Shown: one piece after another, positions 37,621-46,584 of the stretch
How the letters are laid out: each line of letters starts with the position of its first letter
Numbering within the stretch: the stretch's first letter is position 1
Origin: Clostridium isatidis
Lineage (GTDB): Bacteria; Bacillota; Clostridia; Clostridiales; Clostridiaceae
Length of the DNA stretch: 64,000 nt
Direction of reading: 5' to 3'
NCBI RefSeq assembly: GCF_002285495.1
Contig: NZ_CP016786.1
Span: forward strand, 86,001 to 150,000
Position numbers and translations under genes: made by a program
Notes under the pieces: generated by a model
Told to the model about the DNA's origin: nothing
The model's database searches: none
Seen by the model: only the letters and a program-made list of their open reading frames with translations

Positions 37621-38132
37621 ATTAGATTATAATTTTTTATTTTATCAAATAATATCTTAAACCAATATGTATAAGCTTCAGGATTTTTTTCTATATCTCT
37701 TTTAAGCTCTTCTATATTAACCCATTTATAATCTTCAACTTCATCTTTATTAGGAATAACATTACCATTGTATTTTCCAATAAAAACATGGTCAAATTCA
37801 TGTTCAAAAAGTCCATCCTCAAATTCTACTTTATAAACAAAGCTGAAAGCCTCTTTAAGTTCGCAAATAAACCCCATTTCCTCCTTAAGTCTCCTATAAA
37901 TTGCATCTTTTAATTTTTCACCAAACCTTGGGTGGCTGCAGCAGGTATTAGTCCAAAGTCTGGGAGAATGATATTTATTTAAAGCTCTTTTTTGTAGTAA
38001 TAATTCATTATTAGAATTAAAGATTAATATAGAAAAGGCTCTATGTAAAATTCCATTATGATGAGCTTCCATTTTTTCGATAGGGCCTATTTCCTTATCC
38101 TCTTTATTTACAGCAGTTATAATTTCAGACAC
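37614..38132 (-). CDS. idi: Isopentenyl-diphosphate delta-isomerase, type 1
   Basis: A 172-residue Nudix-fold isomerase that converts IPP to DMAPP for isoprenoid synthesis. The signature TNTCCSHPRFGE carries the catalytic Cys, and RRLKEEMGF is the Nudix helix with metal-binding glutamates; YKWVN near the end is also conserved. I prefer GTG 38132 because GGAG lies at the right distance before it, giving MSEIITAVNKEDKEIG; the ATG at 38147 has no ribosome site. Confidence 0.9.
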   Translation of the reverse strand: MSEIITAVNKEDKEIGPIEKMEAHHNGILHRAFSILIFNSNNELLLQKRALNKYHSPRLWTNTCCSHPRFGEKLKDAIYRRLKEEMGFICELKEAFSFVYKVEFEDGLFEHEFDHVFIGKYNGNVIPNKDEVEDYKWVNIEELKRDIEKNPEAYTYWFKILFDKIKNYNLIK

Positions 38133-38293
38133 CTGTTTCACTCCCATTATAATTTATTAAATGTATGGAAAACTATAAGATCGTTTTAATATAATCAATT
38201 AATAAATTATTAATTGATTGTAATACTTATAAATATATTATATATAATAAATTATAAAATAAACCTTTATTAAAAATGTAGAGGAGATATGTT

Positions 38294-38764
38294 ATGAAGA
38301 AAATAATTAGTATTATATTATTAGTCTTAATGATATTTATAGGATGTGAGAAGAAAATAGAAAAATCTATTGAAGTAGTAAGCAGAGAATATAGGGCAAT
38401 ATGGAGTGAAGATTATAATTTTGACACACCGATATTAATTGATAATTTATCTGACTTGAAAAATTTTATTGAAGAACATCCAGAGCAGTTTGCTAATGAG
38501 AATAAATTTTTAGAGGACTATAATGAAGAATTTTTTAAAAGTAAGTTAATATATATTTTTATAAAAAGTGAAAGCAGTGGTTCAAATAATATTAGTGCAA
38601 AGGGAGTTAAAATAGAGGGAGATAAATTAACTCTTATTATTAATAGGGAAGTTTCTGAAATTGGAACAGCTGATATGGCAGCTTGGATTTGCTTATTTGA
38701 AGTTAATAGAAGCGATATAAAGGATATAAAGACTGTAGGTTATGAAATAATAGAAAAAAATTAA
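38294..38764 (+). CDS. Putative lipoprotein, possibly PrcB-like
   Basis: 156 residues. The signal MKKIISIILLVLMIFIGC has a lipobox with Cys at residue 18, so it should be lipid-anchored outside the membrane. The C-terminal half (SSGSNNISAKGVKIEG followed by a beta-rich stretch) resembles the PrcB C-terminal domain described as a protease-complex stabiliser, but the match is by eye only. GAGGAG precedes the ATG. Confidence 0.65.
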   Translation: MKKIISIILLVLMIFIGCEKKIEKSIEVVSREYRAIWSEDYNFDTPILIDNLSDLKNFIEEHPEQFANENKFLEDYNEEFFKSKLIYIFIKSESSGSNNISAKGVKIEGDKLTLIINREVSEIGTADMAAWICLFEVNRSDIKDIKTVGYEIIEKN

Positions 38765-38774
38765 CTAGGCAGTA

Positions 38775-38803
38775 TTGACAGTTAAATTAGTTGTTAATAT
38801 AAT
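38775..38803 (+). promoter_or_regulatory. Sigma-A promoter of the ABC-F gene
   Basis: Perfect TTGACA and TATAAT hexamers with a 17-base spacer. This implies a leader of about 310 bases before the ABC-F start codon. Confidence 0.8.
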
Positions 38804-38924
38804 ACAAGTGACTATAATAATAAAATTTTAAGAAAGGGCAAGGTATTTGCAGAAATGAGAATGTAATCCACTATTAATAATTATTTAAAATTGAAATTTT
38901 AATAAGGTCTTAAGAGGGGCTTTA

Positions 38925-39032
38925 TTGTTTCGCATTTTATTTAATTTGGAAGTGGATAGTATTTTTATAACTGTAGATAGTTTGTCATATTTTTATATTT
39001 ATAGTCTATATAATTCTTATTGTGTATACTAG
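38925..39032 (+). CDS. Candidate leader peptide upstream of the ABC-F gene
   Basis: A 35-codon frame beginning TTG, with GAGGGG five bases upstream. It encodes a peptide beginning MFRILFNLEVDSIF and ending in an aromatic-rich tail (YFYIYSLYN, then CVY). It is inside the long leader and ends 66 bases before the terminator-like hairpin that covers the ABC-F ribosome site. Leader peptides commonly sense ribosome-targeting antibiotics for ABC-F and erm genes; here that role is inferred. A three-codon ATG-AGA-ATG frame near 38857 is an alternative. Confidence 0.4.
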   Translation: MFRILFNLEVDSIFITVDSLSYFYIYSLYNSYCVY

Positions 39033-39098
39033 TTTTATGCATAATAGGCTTTCATTTGATATATAAAATTTGACATATAGATATATAGTTAGAATGCT

Positions 39099-39130
39099 AT
39101 CCTCTCCAAATTAGAAGGAGGGGATTTTTT
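39099..39130 (+). terminator. Attenuator hairpin overlapping the ABC-F ribosome-binding site
   Basis: ATCCTCTCC (39099-39107) pairs with GGAGGGGAT (39117-39125, one wobble) and is followed by a six-T run. The 3' arm contains the Shine-Dalgarno sequence and the T-run reaches the TTG start. The structure could both terminate transcription and hide the ribosome site, so expression requires its disruption. Confidence 0.65.
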
Positions 39131-40775
39131 GTTATTAATTGAAGCAAATAATATAAAAAAGAGTTTTGCAGATAGACTAATATTAGATGTTGAAAGTTTA
39201 AAAATTTATTCTGAAGATAGAATAGGAATTGTAGGTGTAAATGGAGTTGGTAAAACCACACTAATTAATATTCTTTCTAAAAGGTTAGAAGCTGATGAAG
39301 GATATGTTAAGATATATAGCAATTATTCTTATATATCCCAATTAGAAGGACCGGAGTGTTTAAAAATAAGTAAAGAAATGGCTTCTAAATTTAATATAAG
39401 AGATACTTGGTATGACAATATGAGTGGGGGAGAAAAGACTAGATTTAAGCTTGCACAAGCATTAAGTGAAAATAGTCCGTTAGTATTTGCTGATGAACCA
39501 ACAAGTAATATTGATATTGAAGGTATTGAGCTATTAGAAAGAAGCTTTCAAGAGTATAAGGGAGCTTTGGTTCTTATATCTCATGATAGAAGCTTTTTAG
39601 ATAAGCTATGTAATAAGATTATAGAATTAGAAGGTGGAAAAATAAAAATATATAAGGGAAACTATAGTGATTATATTGAGCAAAAAGCTAAGGCAAGGGA
39701 AAGAGCTAAATTTGAGTATGAGGAATATATAAAAGAAAAAAAGAGGCTTCAGCAAGTAATTATAGATACTAAGCAAAAAATAAAAAGTATGAGGAAAACT
39801 CCAAAAAGAATGGGAAATTCGGAAGCTAGACTTCATAAGATGGGAAACCAAAAAGCAAAGGCAAATCTTGATAAGAATGTAAAGGCTGTTGAAAAAAGAA
39901 TAGAACATCTTGAATCTAAGGAAAAGCCAAAGGAACAAGAGTTAATTAAATTAGATATTAAGGAATCAAACAAGCTTTTTAGCAAAATAGTAATAGAAGG
40001 AAAAAATATATCTAAAAGGTTTGGAGATAAAGTAATATTCAATGATACTGAATTTAGTATATTTAATGGTTCAAAGGTTGCTCTTATTGGTCCTAATGGC
40101 TGTGGTAAAAGTACTTTAATAAAAATGATAATGAATAATGAGGATTTTATAAATCTTTCAAAGGGAGCTAAGATAGGTTATTTTAGTCAAGATATGAGCA
40201 TTTTAAATGATGATTTAACTATAATAGAAAATGTAATGGAAGAAAGTATTTATGATGAAACCTTTGCTAGAATACTTTTAGCTGGCTTATTTATAAAAAA
40301 AGAAGATATCTATAAAAAAGTAGGAGTATTAAGTGGGGGAGAGAAGGTTAAGGTATCCTTTGCGAAAATGCTGCTTAAGGACATAAACCTTCTTATCCTA
40401 GATGAACCTACAAATTACATTGATATAAATTCTCTTGAAGTGGTAGAAAAGGTTCTTAAGGATTATGAAGGAACAATATTATTTGTTTCCCATGATAGAA
40501 GGTTTATAGAAGCTGTTGCCGATACTATAATGACTATAGAAAATCATAAGATTAATATTTTTAGAGGAAACTATAAAGAATATCTAGCAAGTAAAAGGAA
40601 GGTCAAAAAAGATTCGAAGCAGGATATAAAAAATCAAATCTTCATATTACAAAATAGAATTACAGAAGTTATAGGAAGATTATCAATACCATCAAAAAAT
40701 GATAATTTAGAAGAGTTAGATAAAGAATATAAAGAATTGCTTGCTAAATTGAAAGAATTAAAAAGTAAAGTGTAG
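39129..40775 (+). CDS. ABC-F ribosomal protection protein (CplR/Vga-like)
   Basis: A 548-residue soluble protein with two ABC ATPase domains and no membrane segments. Walker A motifs GVNGVGKTT and GPNGCGKST, signatures MSGGEKTR and LSGGEKVK, and two SHDR switches are present. The inter-domain linker has RKTPKRMGNSEARLHKMG, a sequence style of antibiotic-resistance ABC-Fs (Vga, CplR) rather than housekeeping EttA/Uup. Such proteins displace lincosamides, pleuromutilins and streptogramin A from the ribosome. The TTG start and SD lie in a terminator-like hairpin, suggesting antibiotic-induced attenuation. The drug spectrum cannot be read from sequence. Confidence 0.88.
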   Translation: MLLIEANNIKKSFADRLILDVESLKIYSEDRIGIVGVNGVGKTTLINILSKRLEADEGYVKIYSNYSYISQLEGPECLKISKEMASKFNIRDTWYDNMSGGEKTRFKLAQALSENSPLVFADEPTSNIDIEGIELLERSFQEYKGALVLISHDRSFLDKLCNKIIELEGGKIKIYKGNYSDYIEQKAKARERAKFEYEEYIKEKKRLQQVIIDTKQKIKSMRKTPKRMGNSEARLHKMGNQKAKANLDKNVKAVEKRIEHLESKEKPKEQELIKLDIKESNKLFSKIVIEGKNISKRFGDKVIFNDTEFSIFNGSKVALIGPNGCGKSTLIKMIMNNEDFINLSKGAKIGYFSQDMSILNDDLTIIENVMEESIYDETFARILLAGLFIKKEDIYKKVGVLSGGEKVKVSFAKMLLKDINLLILDEPTNYIDINSLEVVEKVLKDYEGTILFVSHDRRFIEAVADTIMTIENHKINIFRGNYKEYLASKRKVKKDSKQDIKNQIFILQNRITEVIGRLSIPSKNDNLEELDKEYKELLAKLKELKSKV

Positions 40776-40786
40776 AAGATAATTTT

Positions 40787-40830
40787 AAGGGAACAATAGT
40801 ATATTTAATCTATTGCTCCCTTTATTTTTT
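40787..40830 (+). terminator. Terminator after the ABC-F gene
   Basis: AAGGGA-A-CAATAG pairs with CTATTG-C-TCCCTT, followed by TATTTTTT. Confidence 0.85.
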
Positions 40831-40942
40831 AATACTAGGTATATTTTGTTAATAAAAATTAGAGTTTAAAATATAGGTAAGATTATATCTTAAATAATTT
40901 TATATTATTTTTAAAATCTATATTTTTATGTGAACATTTTAA

Positions 40943-41194
40943 ATTGAAAATAATAAAAATTCTTTATATAGAGTAGCCTTAAGTATGCTTTCAGAAAAAG
41001 AAGACATAGAAGATGCAATTCAAAATACAATAATAAAGTCATATGAAGGAATAATTTATTTAAGGAAAAATGAATTCTTTAAAACATGGCTTATAAGAAT
41101 ATTGATAAATGAATGCAAACGAATAATAAAGAACAATAAGAGGATTATTCCTATAGAAGAAGTCAATTATAATAATCATTTACAATTGATATAA
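40943..41194 (+). pseudogene. ECF sigma factor remnant (region 2)
   Basis: The frame encodes NSLYRVALSMLSEKEDIEDA followed by QNTIIKSYEGI and FKTWLIRILINEC, which matches ECF sigma region 2 (core-binding and -10 recognition). The first helix and the whole of region 4 are missing, and there is no ribosome site before the only ATG (40985). It is therefore a fragment. The remaining sequence to 41377 is AT-rich with no gene. Confidence 0.7.
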
Positions 41195-41377
41195 ATAATT
41201 AAATGTAAAGAATTCATCTAATAAAATAGCAAATAAGTTAAAAATTTTGTTTTAGGTATTTTGCCATAAAATAAATTATAAAAATTTGAGATATAATACA
41301 AAACTTTACAAAAAAACAAGTTATTATATGATATTATTAATAAAAGGGTTAAAATATATTAGAATAGAGGTGGTTAT

Positions 41378-41584
41378 ATGTTTGAATATAAGTTTGTTGA
41401 AGTTCCATTAAAGGTTGGTTTTAAAGTTAAGGTGGGAGATACTTTTGAAGAATGTAAGGAAGTTATAAATAATGAAGTAAAAAATGGTTGGAGATTAAAA
41501 CAGATTCTACTGCCACAAAGTGAGAAGGCTGGAGTTTATTCTCCTTACTGTTATCAAATAATTTTCGAAAAAGAAATAAAATAA
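41378..41584 (+). CDS. DUF4177 domain protein
   Basis: A 68-residue protein beginning MFEYKFVEVPLK, with the NGWRLKQIL motif and YQIIFEKE ending typical of DUF4177, a small family of unknown function. AGAGGTGG precedes the ATG. A second, divergent member is encoded at 58177 in the accessory region. Confidence 0.8.
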   Translation: MFEYKFVEVPLKVGFKVKVGDTFEECKEVINNEVKNGWRLKQILLPQSEKAGVYSPYCYQIIFEKEIK

Positions 41585-41601
41585 GGTAAAATATAATATA
41601 G

Positions 41602-43489
41602 TAAAGGGGCTGTCGCATTAGCGGGTGAAAAAAACGCTAGCGACAGCTCCTATTTTTCAATAAAAAGAGAAGATTCGAATCTTTGCTGACAAAATAAAAT
41701 TATTTCTTAAAAAAGGCGCACTTTAATAAGCCTAAGAAAAAAGACTTTTTTAAAATTAATTATGCAGTTTTCTTTATTTCAAATAAATGTTGTCCAGTTC
41801 GGCCTGCTTGGATTTTTCTATGAATTTTATTTATATTATGAGCCATTGCAAGCAATGTACTTTCGGCTAAAACATTTCTTTGTCCACGACACATGAACCT
41901 TCTAAAATTCATATCTTGTTTAACTTGCGCAAAGGAACCTTCTGCTTGAATACTCCTATTCATTCTTAGCAAGCAACCTTCATCACTAATTATTCTCTCT
42001 AAGTCTTCTTTTCTTTGACGATTAAATTTTTTTGAGGTTTCAAATTTTTTAGTTCTTTCTTCTAAAGGTGTTTTGCAATTATTTCCTTTAATGCATTTGC
42101 TTTTATATTTACAATCACTACAATCTTCACATGTATAAATTGTTTTTTCACTTTCATATCCTGTTTTTTGATTTTCTTAATTTTACGCCTTCCATTTTTA
42201 ACTTTTTACCATTCTGACATATGAAAATATCATTTTCAGGATTATAATCCATATTTTCTATTTTACCAATATCATTTTTATATTTTCTCGTTTTTGATAA
42301 TTCGTAGTTAGCAGGTTTAATAAATGCTATTTGATTATTATCTTCAATAAAAGAATAATTTTCTTCACTTTCATATCCAGCATCAGCAACAATTTTTAAG
42401 TATTTAAAATTTAAATGTTCCTCCATAGTTTTTAAAAATGGTATTAGAGTCGTTGTGTCTGTGGGCTGAGGCCCTACCGTAAGCCAAGTAATGTATTCTG
42501 AATCTACTCCATGTTGTACATTATAAGCAGGTTTAAGTTGTCCATTTTTCATAGCATCTTCCTTCATTCTCATAAATGTAGCATCAGTATCTGTTTTTGA
42601 ATAGCTATTTCTATCACCGCAAGTGTACACTTTCTGATTATATTCTTTAAATTTTGAAAGATACTCTTCAAGTTTTTCTATAGACTTTTGTAGTGTAGTT
42701 TTTCTTTTACCACATCCGTGGACGAATTCTATACCTTCTGATCTCTTCAACTCATAAAGCTTTTTTTTAGCTTCTTCACATGTTTAATTTCTACTTTATC
42801 TTTATAAATTAATTTAATTCCATAAAGTTCTTCAGATTCTTTTACAAGGTCGGCTAATTTAATTAATAACTTTGCCATGTTTTTGTAACAGCTTTTTTCC
42901 AAACAAAAGTATATTTATTTGCACAAGCTTCTATTTTAGTACCATCAATAAATATGTTGTTACCTGATACTTCTCCTATTTTATAAAGAAAATTAGTCAT
43001 TTCAGCTAAAATCTTTTCAGAACATGGGGCGAAATGTAAACTTCTAAACCTTGCAAATGTTGAGTGATCCGGAGCGGAAGCCCCTTCTAGTAAAAACATA
43101 AAATTTATATCTCTACGGCAAGCTAGCTCAATATCACGTGGAAGAATAAATTCCATTCATATAAGCGTATAGCATAATTTTCAGCATTTTCATGGGCGAT
43201 ACTTGATTTTCTCTTATTCTAAAATAAGTAGAATATAGCTCAGTCAAATCCATCTCCTCTACAAACTGGCTTAGTAATCGCACAGAATCATTACTTGGAA
43301 TTATGCAATCAATATCAAAAGGAAGTTTTAGTTGATAAACCTTTTGATTTAAAGTATAATTTTTCGTAAGATTTTTTTTATAGGCATGAAAAATATTTTA
43401 CCATAAATCCTAGACTTTTAAAGTCTGGGATTTATTTTTTTCATCAAAAAGGAGCTTCACACTAATTATTTAGTGCGACAGCCCTTTTA
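41602..43489 (-). mobile_element. IS1182-like insertion sequence, decayed
   Basis: An 1888-base element with imperfect terminal inverted repeats: TAAAGGGGCTGTCGCATTA at the left and, read inward, TAAAAGGGCTGTCGCACTA at the right. Each end continues into an internal hairpin. GGGCTGTCGCA-type ends are usual for this family. The transposase on the minus strand is frameshifted. The element lies directly after the 3' end of asnS. I could not identify a target-site duplication. Confidence 0.82.
41760..43387 (-). pseudogene. IS1182-type transposase, frameshifted
   Basis: Read from ATG 43387 the frames encode, in order, an N-terminal domain (LPFDIDCIIPSNDSVRLLSQ), the DUF772 segment with GASAPDHSTFARFRS and FIDGTKIEACANKYTF, the DDE core with TDTDATFMRMKED and KIVADAGYESEENY, and the C-terminal RMNRSIQAEGSFAQVKQD. 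At least four one-base insertions or deletions separate them (near 43150, 42880, 42775 and 42170), several in runs of A. The protein would not be made intact. Confidence 0.85.
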
Positions 43490-43510
43490 AATATATAAAT
43501 ATTAACATTT

Positions 43511-44903
43511 TTAGAATTCTGCAGTTCCTGTAGTTCTTGGGAATGGAATTACATCTCTTATATTAGTCATACCAGTAATGTACATTATAAGTCTTTCAAA
43601 ACCTAAACCAAAGCCAGAGTGTTTAGTTTCTCCGTATTTTCTAAGTTCTAAGTACCACAGTAGTCTTCTTCCTTTAGACCTAGTTCAGCCATTCTGCTCT
43701 TTAATACATCTAATCTTTCTTCTCTTTGGCTTCCACCGATAAGTTCTCCTATTCCTGGAACTAGAAGGTCAGTTGCTGCAACTGTTTTTCCGTCATCATT
43801 AAGTCTCATATAGAAGGCCTTAATATCCTTTGGATAGTCAGTTACGAATACTGGTTTTTTAAAGTGTTCTTCTGTTAAATATCTTTCATGTTCAGTTTGA
43901 AGATCTACTCCCATTCAACTGGATATTCAAATTTTTTATCTGCATTCTTTAATATTTCAATAGCTTCTGTGTAAGTAACACGACCAAAATCTGAATTTAT
44001 AACATGGTTTAATCTGTCAAGAATTCCCTTGTCAATAAATTGGTTAAAGAAAGCCATTTCTTCTGGACATTCAGATAAAACATATTCCAATACATATTTA
44101 AGCATATCTTCTGCAAGTTCCATATCATCTTCTAAATCAGCAAAAGCTATTTCTGGTTCTACCATCCAGAATTCAGCGGCATGTCTTGCAGTGTTTGAAT
44201 TTTCTGCTCTAAATGTTGGTCCAAAGGTATATATATTTCTAAAGGCTAATGCATAGCATTCTCCATTTAATTGGCCTGATACTGTAAGGTTCGCTTCCTT
44301 TCCAAAGAAGTCTTCCTTAAAGTCTATCTTTCCATCTTCAGTTTTTGGTACATTATGAAGGTCTAAAGTTGTAACCCTAAACATTTCTCCAGCACCTTCA
44401 GCATCACTTCCAGTTATTATTGGAGTGTTAGTGTAAACAAATCCTCTTTCTTGGAAGAACTTGTGTATAGCATAAGCTGCTACTGAACGTACTCTAAATA
44501 CTGCTGAAAAGGCATTACTTCTAGGTCTTAAATGAGCTATTGTTCTTAAGTATTCAAAAGTATGTCTTTTCTTTTGAAGAGGATAATCTGAACTAGACAT
44601 ACCTTCAACGATTACTTCTTTAGCTTGAATCTCAAAAGGCTGCTTAGCTTGAGGTGTAGCAACTAAAGTACCTATAACAGATATTGATGAGCTTATAGGT
44701 AGTTTTGAAATTTGCGCAAAGTTTGGAAGTTCATTAGAAATAACAACTTGAATGTTCTTGAAAAAGCTTCCGTCATTAACTTCAATAAATCCAAAGGCAT
44801 TTGAAGCTCTTAAAGTTCTTATCCATCCAGAAATCTTTACTTCTTTATCTAAATATTCATCTTGCTTTCTATAAAGTGATTTAACTAAAACAACTTTATT
44901 CAT
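43511..44903 (-). pseudogene. asnS: Asparaginyl-tRNA synthetase with two frameshifts
   Basis: The frames together encode a full class IIb AsnRS of about 463 residues: N-terminal OB-fold (VKISGWIRTLRAS), motif 2 (FRAENSNTARHAAEFWMVEPE) and motif 3 (GFGLGFERLIMYITGM). Near 43909-43912 a run expected to be GGGG is GGG, creating a stop after FEYPVEWE. Near 43657 an expected TGGTGG reads TGTGG, giving a second stop after EEDYCGT. Both are single-base deletions in G runs. Everything else, including the T-box and AGGAGG before the ATG, is intact, so sequencing error is as likely as real loss. Confidence 0.85.
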
Positions 44904-44939
44904 GATAATTTCCTCCTAATAATATTATTATCAATAATA

Positions 44940-45212
44940 TAATAAAAAAACCTTTCATCCCATAAATAAGGGACGAAAGGATAAATTTCGCGGTACCACC
45001 CAAATTGCTAAAAAATAGCCACTCTGCTGACATAATAATGCCATTCAAAAGATATCGGTTTGAAGCCGTCTAAGTCTACTTAAGTGATAAAATCACTTGT
45101 TCGGTTAGATGCTCAGAGATGTTCTTCACTAATTGCTTCGTATAAGGCTCACACCATCCCTTACTCGCTTAAACTACTTCAAATCAGCTACTCTTCTCGT
45201 CATCGCATTAAT
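44940..45212 (-). promoter_or_regulatory. T-box riboswitch, asparagine specific, with terminator
   Basis: On the minus strand, AGAGTA near 45195 starts the S-turn, GAAG precedes the specifier AAC (45123-45121) followed by A, and the full consensus GGGTGGTACCGCG is at 45001-44989. The terminator stem is CCTTTCGTCCC with GGGATGAAAGG, then a T-run. AAC codes for Asn, matching asnS. A TATAAT -10 is at 45216-45211. Confidence 0.94.
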
Positions 45213-45313
45213 TATATTAATTTTATGGTATTAATTTTGATTTTACACCAATTTACTAACATTTGCAACTTAAAATCATATTATAGTTAAAGGAAATATT
45301 TTAGGGGGATTTT

Positions 45314-45736
45314 ATGGGAAGGGAAGATTTTTTAGAAAGGAAGTTTATAGAATTAAATGAGTTAAAATCAAGATTAATAACATATCCAGAAGATTATAAG
45401 GAAAACATAATTGAAGCTTTTAGAAAGGTCTGTAATCAGATTGAAATTTATTTGGAGGTTTCAACTTTTGAAAGATATAATAAAATGAATGAATTTATTA
45501 ATTTAACAAGGGAAGAACTTAAATTATACGATGGAAAAGAGGAGAGACCAGCTTATATTGTAGTTGATGGAATAGTATATGATATAACAGAATCAGAAGA
45601 ATGGAAACATGCAAAGTATTTGGGGGCAAGGGCTGGGAAGGATTATACAGACTTATTTAAAAGAGGAAAGGAAGAGTGTATGACTATGTTATCAAGTTTT
45701 AAAGTCATTGGTGTAATTAAGGAGAATATGAAATAA
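45314..45736 (+). CDS. Cytochrome b5-like heme/steroid-binding domain protein
   Basis: 140 residues. The N-terminal 65 are helical and unassigned. The C-terminal part (NLTREELKLYDGKEERPAYI, VVDGIVYDITES, then LGARAGKDYTDLF) matches the small bacterial cytochrome b5 domain. Only one His (in EEWKHAKY) is visible in the region where heme ligands would be, so heme binding is doubtful. No signal peptide. AGGGGG precedes the ATG. Confidence 0.8.
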   Translation: MGREDFLERKFIELNELKSRLITYPEDYKENIIEAFRKVCNQIEIYLEVSTFERYNKMNEFINLTREELKLYDGKEERPAYIVVDGIVYDITESEEWKHAKYLGARAGKDYTDLFKRGKEECMTMLSSFKVIGVIKENMK

Positions 45737-45749
45737 AAGTGGAGCTGAA

Positions 45750-46448
45750 TTATTCAGTTCCACTTTCATAAGAAGCAACTAAAGAATTTGGGAAATTAAG
45801 CATTTTAGCATCCTTAACTATTTTTTGATAATCATATTCTAATTCTCTAAATTTAACATCTACATTTTTATTTTCATCAATATTAAGTATTGCATAAGTT
45901 ATATTAGGCCTGCCTATTTTAGGTTTACCAACACTGCCAGGATTAATAAAAAGTTTATTATTAAACTTTTTATAAGAAGGTATGTGAGTATGTCCGCAAA
46001 CAAGAATATCTTCTTTTAAGTTTTCCATAATATTTTTAGTATTTTCTTTATCCTCATATAGATATTCATTTATTGTATTTGGACTTCCATGAGTAAATTT
46101 AATTTTAACTCCATTTATATCGTAGTCTAAGAATGTTGGTAAAGAGGATAGATAATATTTATTTGAAGTTCTAACTTCATTAGAAGCCCATGGAAGAGCA
46201 AAGGAATTAACACTATTATTTCTTATAAAGGTGAAATCACCATCAACTACGGAGGCATCATAGTTTCCTTTTAAACAAGGGATATCTCTTCTTTTTATTA
46301 AGGCTATAACTTCATTAGGATGAGGTCCATATCCAACTAAATCTCCAAGACAAATAGTTAAATCTACTTTTTGCAAATCTATATCCTCAAAGGTTTTCAT
46401 TAGTGCATAAATATTTCCATGTATATCTGAAATTACTGCAATTTTCAT
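45750..46448 (-). CDS. Metallophosphoesterase, YfcE/YmdB-like
   Basis: A 232-residue calcineurin-type phosphodiesterase. The metal-binding motifs are complete: AVISDIHGN at the N-terminus, CLGDLVGYGPHP, LKGNYDASV (GNHD-type), FTHGSPN and VCGHTHIP, with NPGSVGKPK near the end. The substrate is unknown. AGGAGG precedes the ATG on the minus strand. Confidence 0.92.
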   Translation of the reverse strand: MKIAVISDIHGNIYALMKTFEDIDLQKVDLTICLGDLVGYGPHPNEVIALIKRRDIPCLKGNYDASVVDGDFTFIRNNSVNSFALPWASNEVRTSNKYYLSSLPTFLDYDINGVKIKFTHGSPNTINEYLYEDKENTKNIMENLKEDILVCGHTHIPSYKKFNNKLFINPGSVGKPKIGRPNITYAILNIDENKNVDVKFRELEYDYQKIVKDAKMLNFPNSLVASYESGTE

Positions 46449-46584
46449 AGATTGTCCTCCTAAAAATTTCTAATTAAGATTATACCATTTTAGTTATTTT
46501 ATATAAATAATTTTATATTACAAAATAGATATTATTTTTATGATGAGTTATATTAAATATATAAATAAATTTAGGAGGAAAAGG

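Noticed and set aside
41279..41377. Search for the 49-base shared upstream element in front of the first DUF4177 gene.
   Set aside because: The sequence there is unrelated, so the element is not a general DUF4177 leader.
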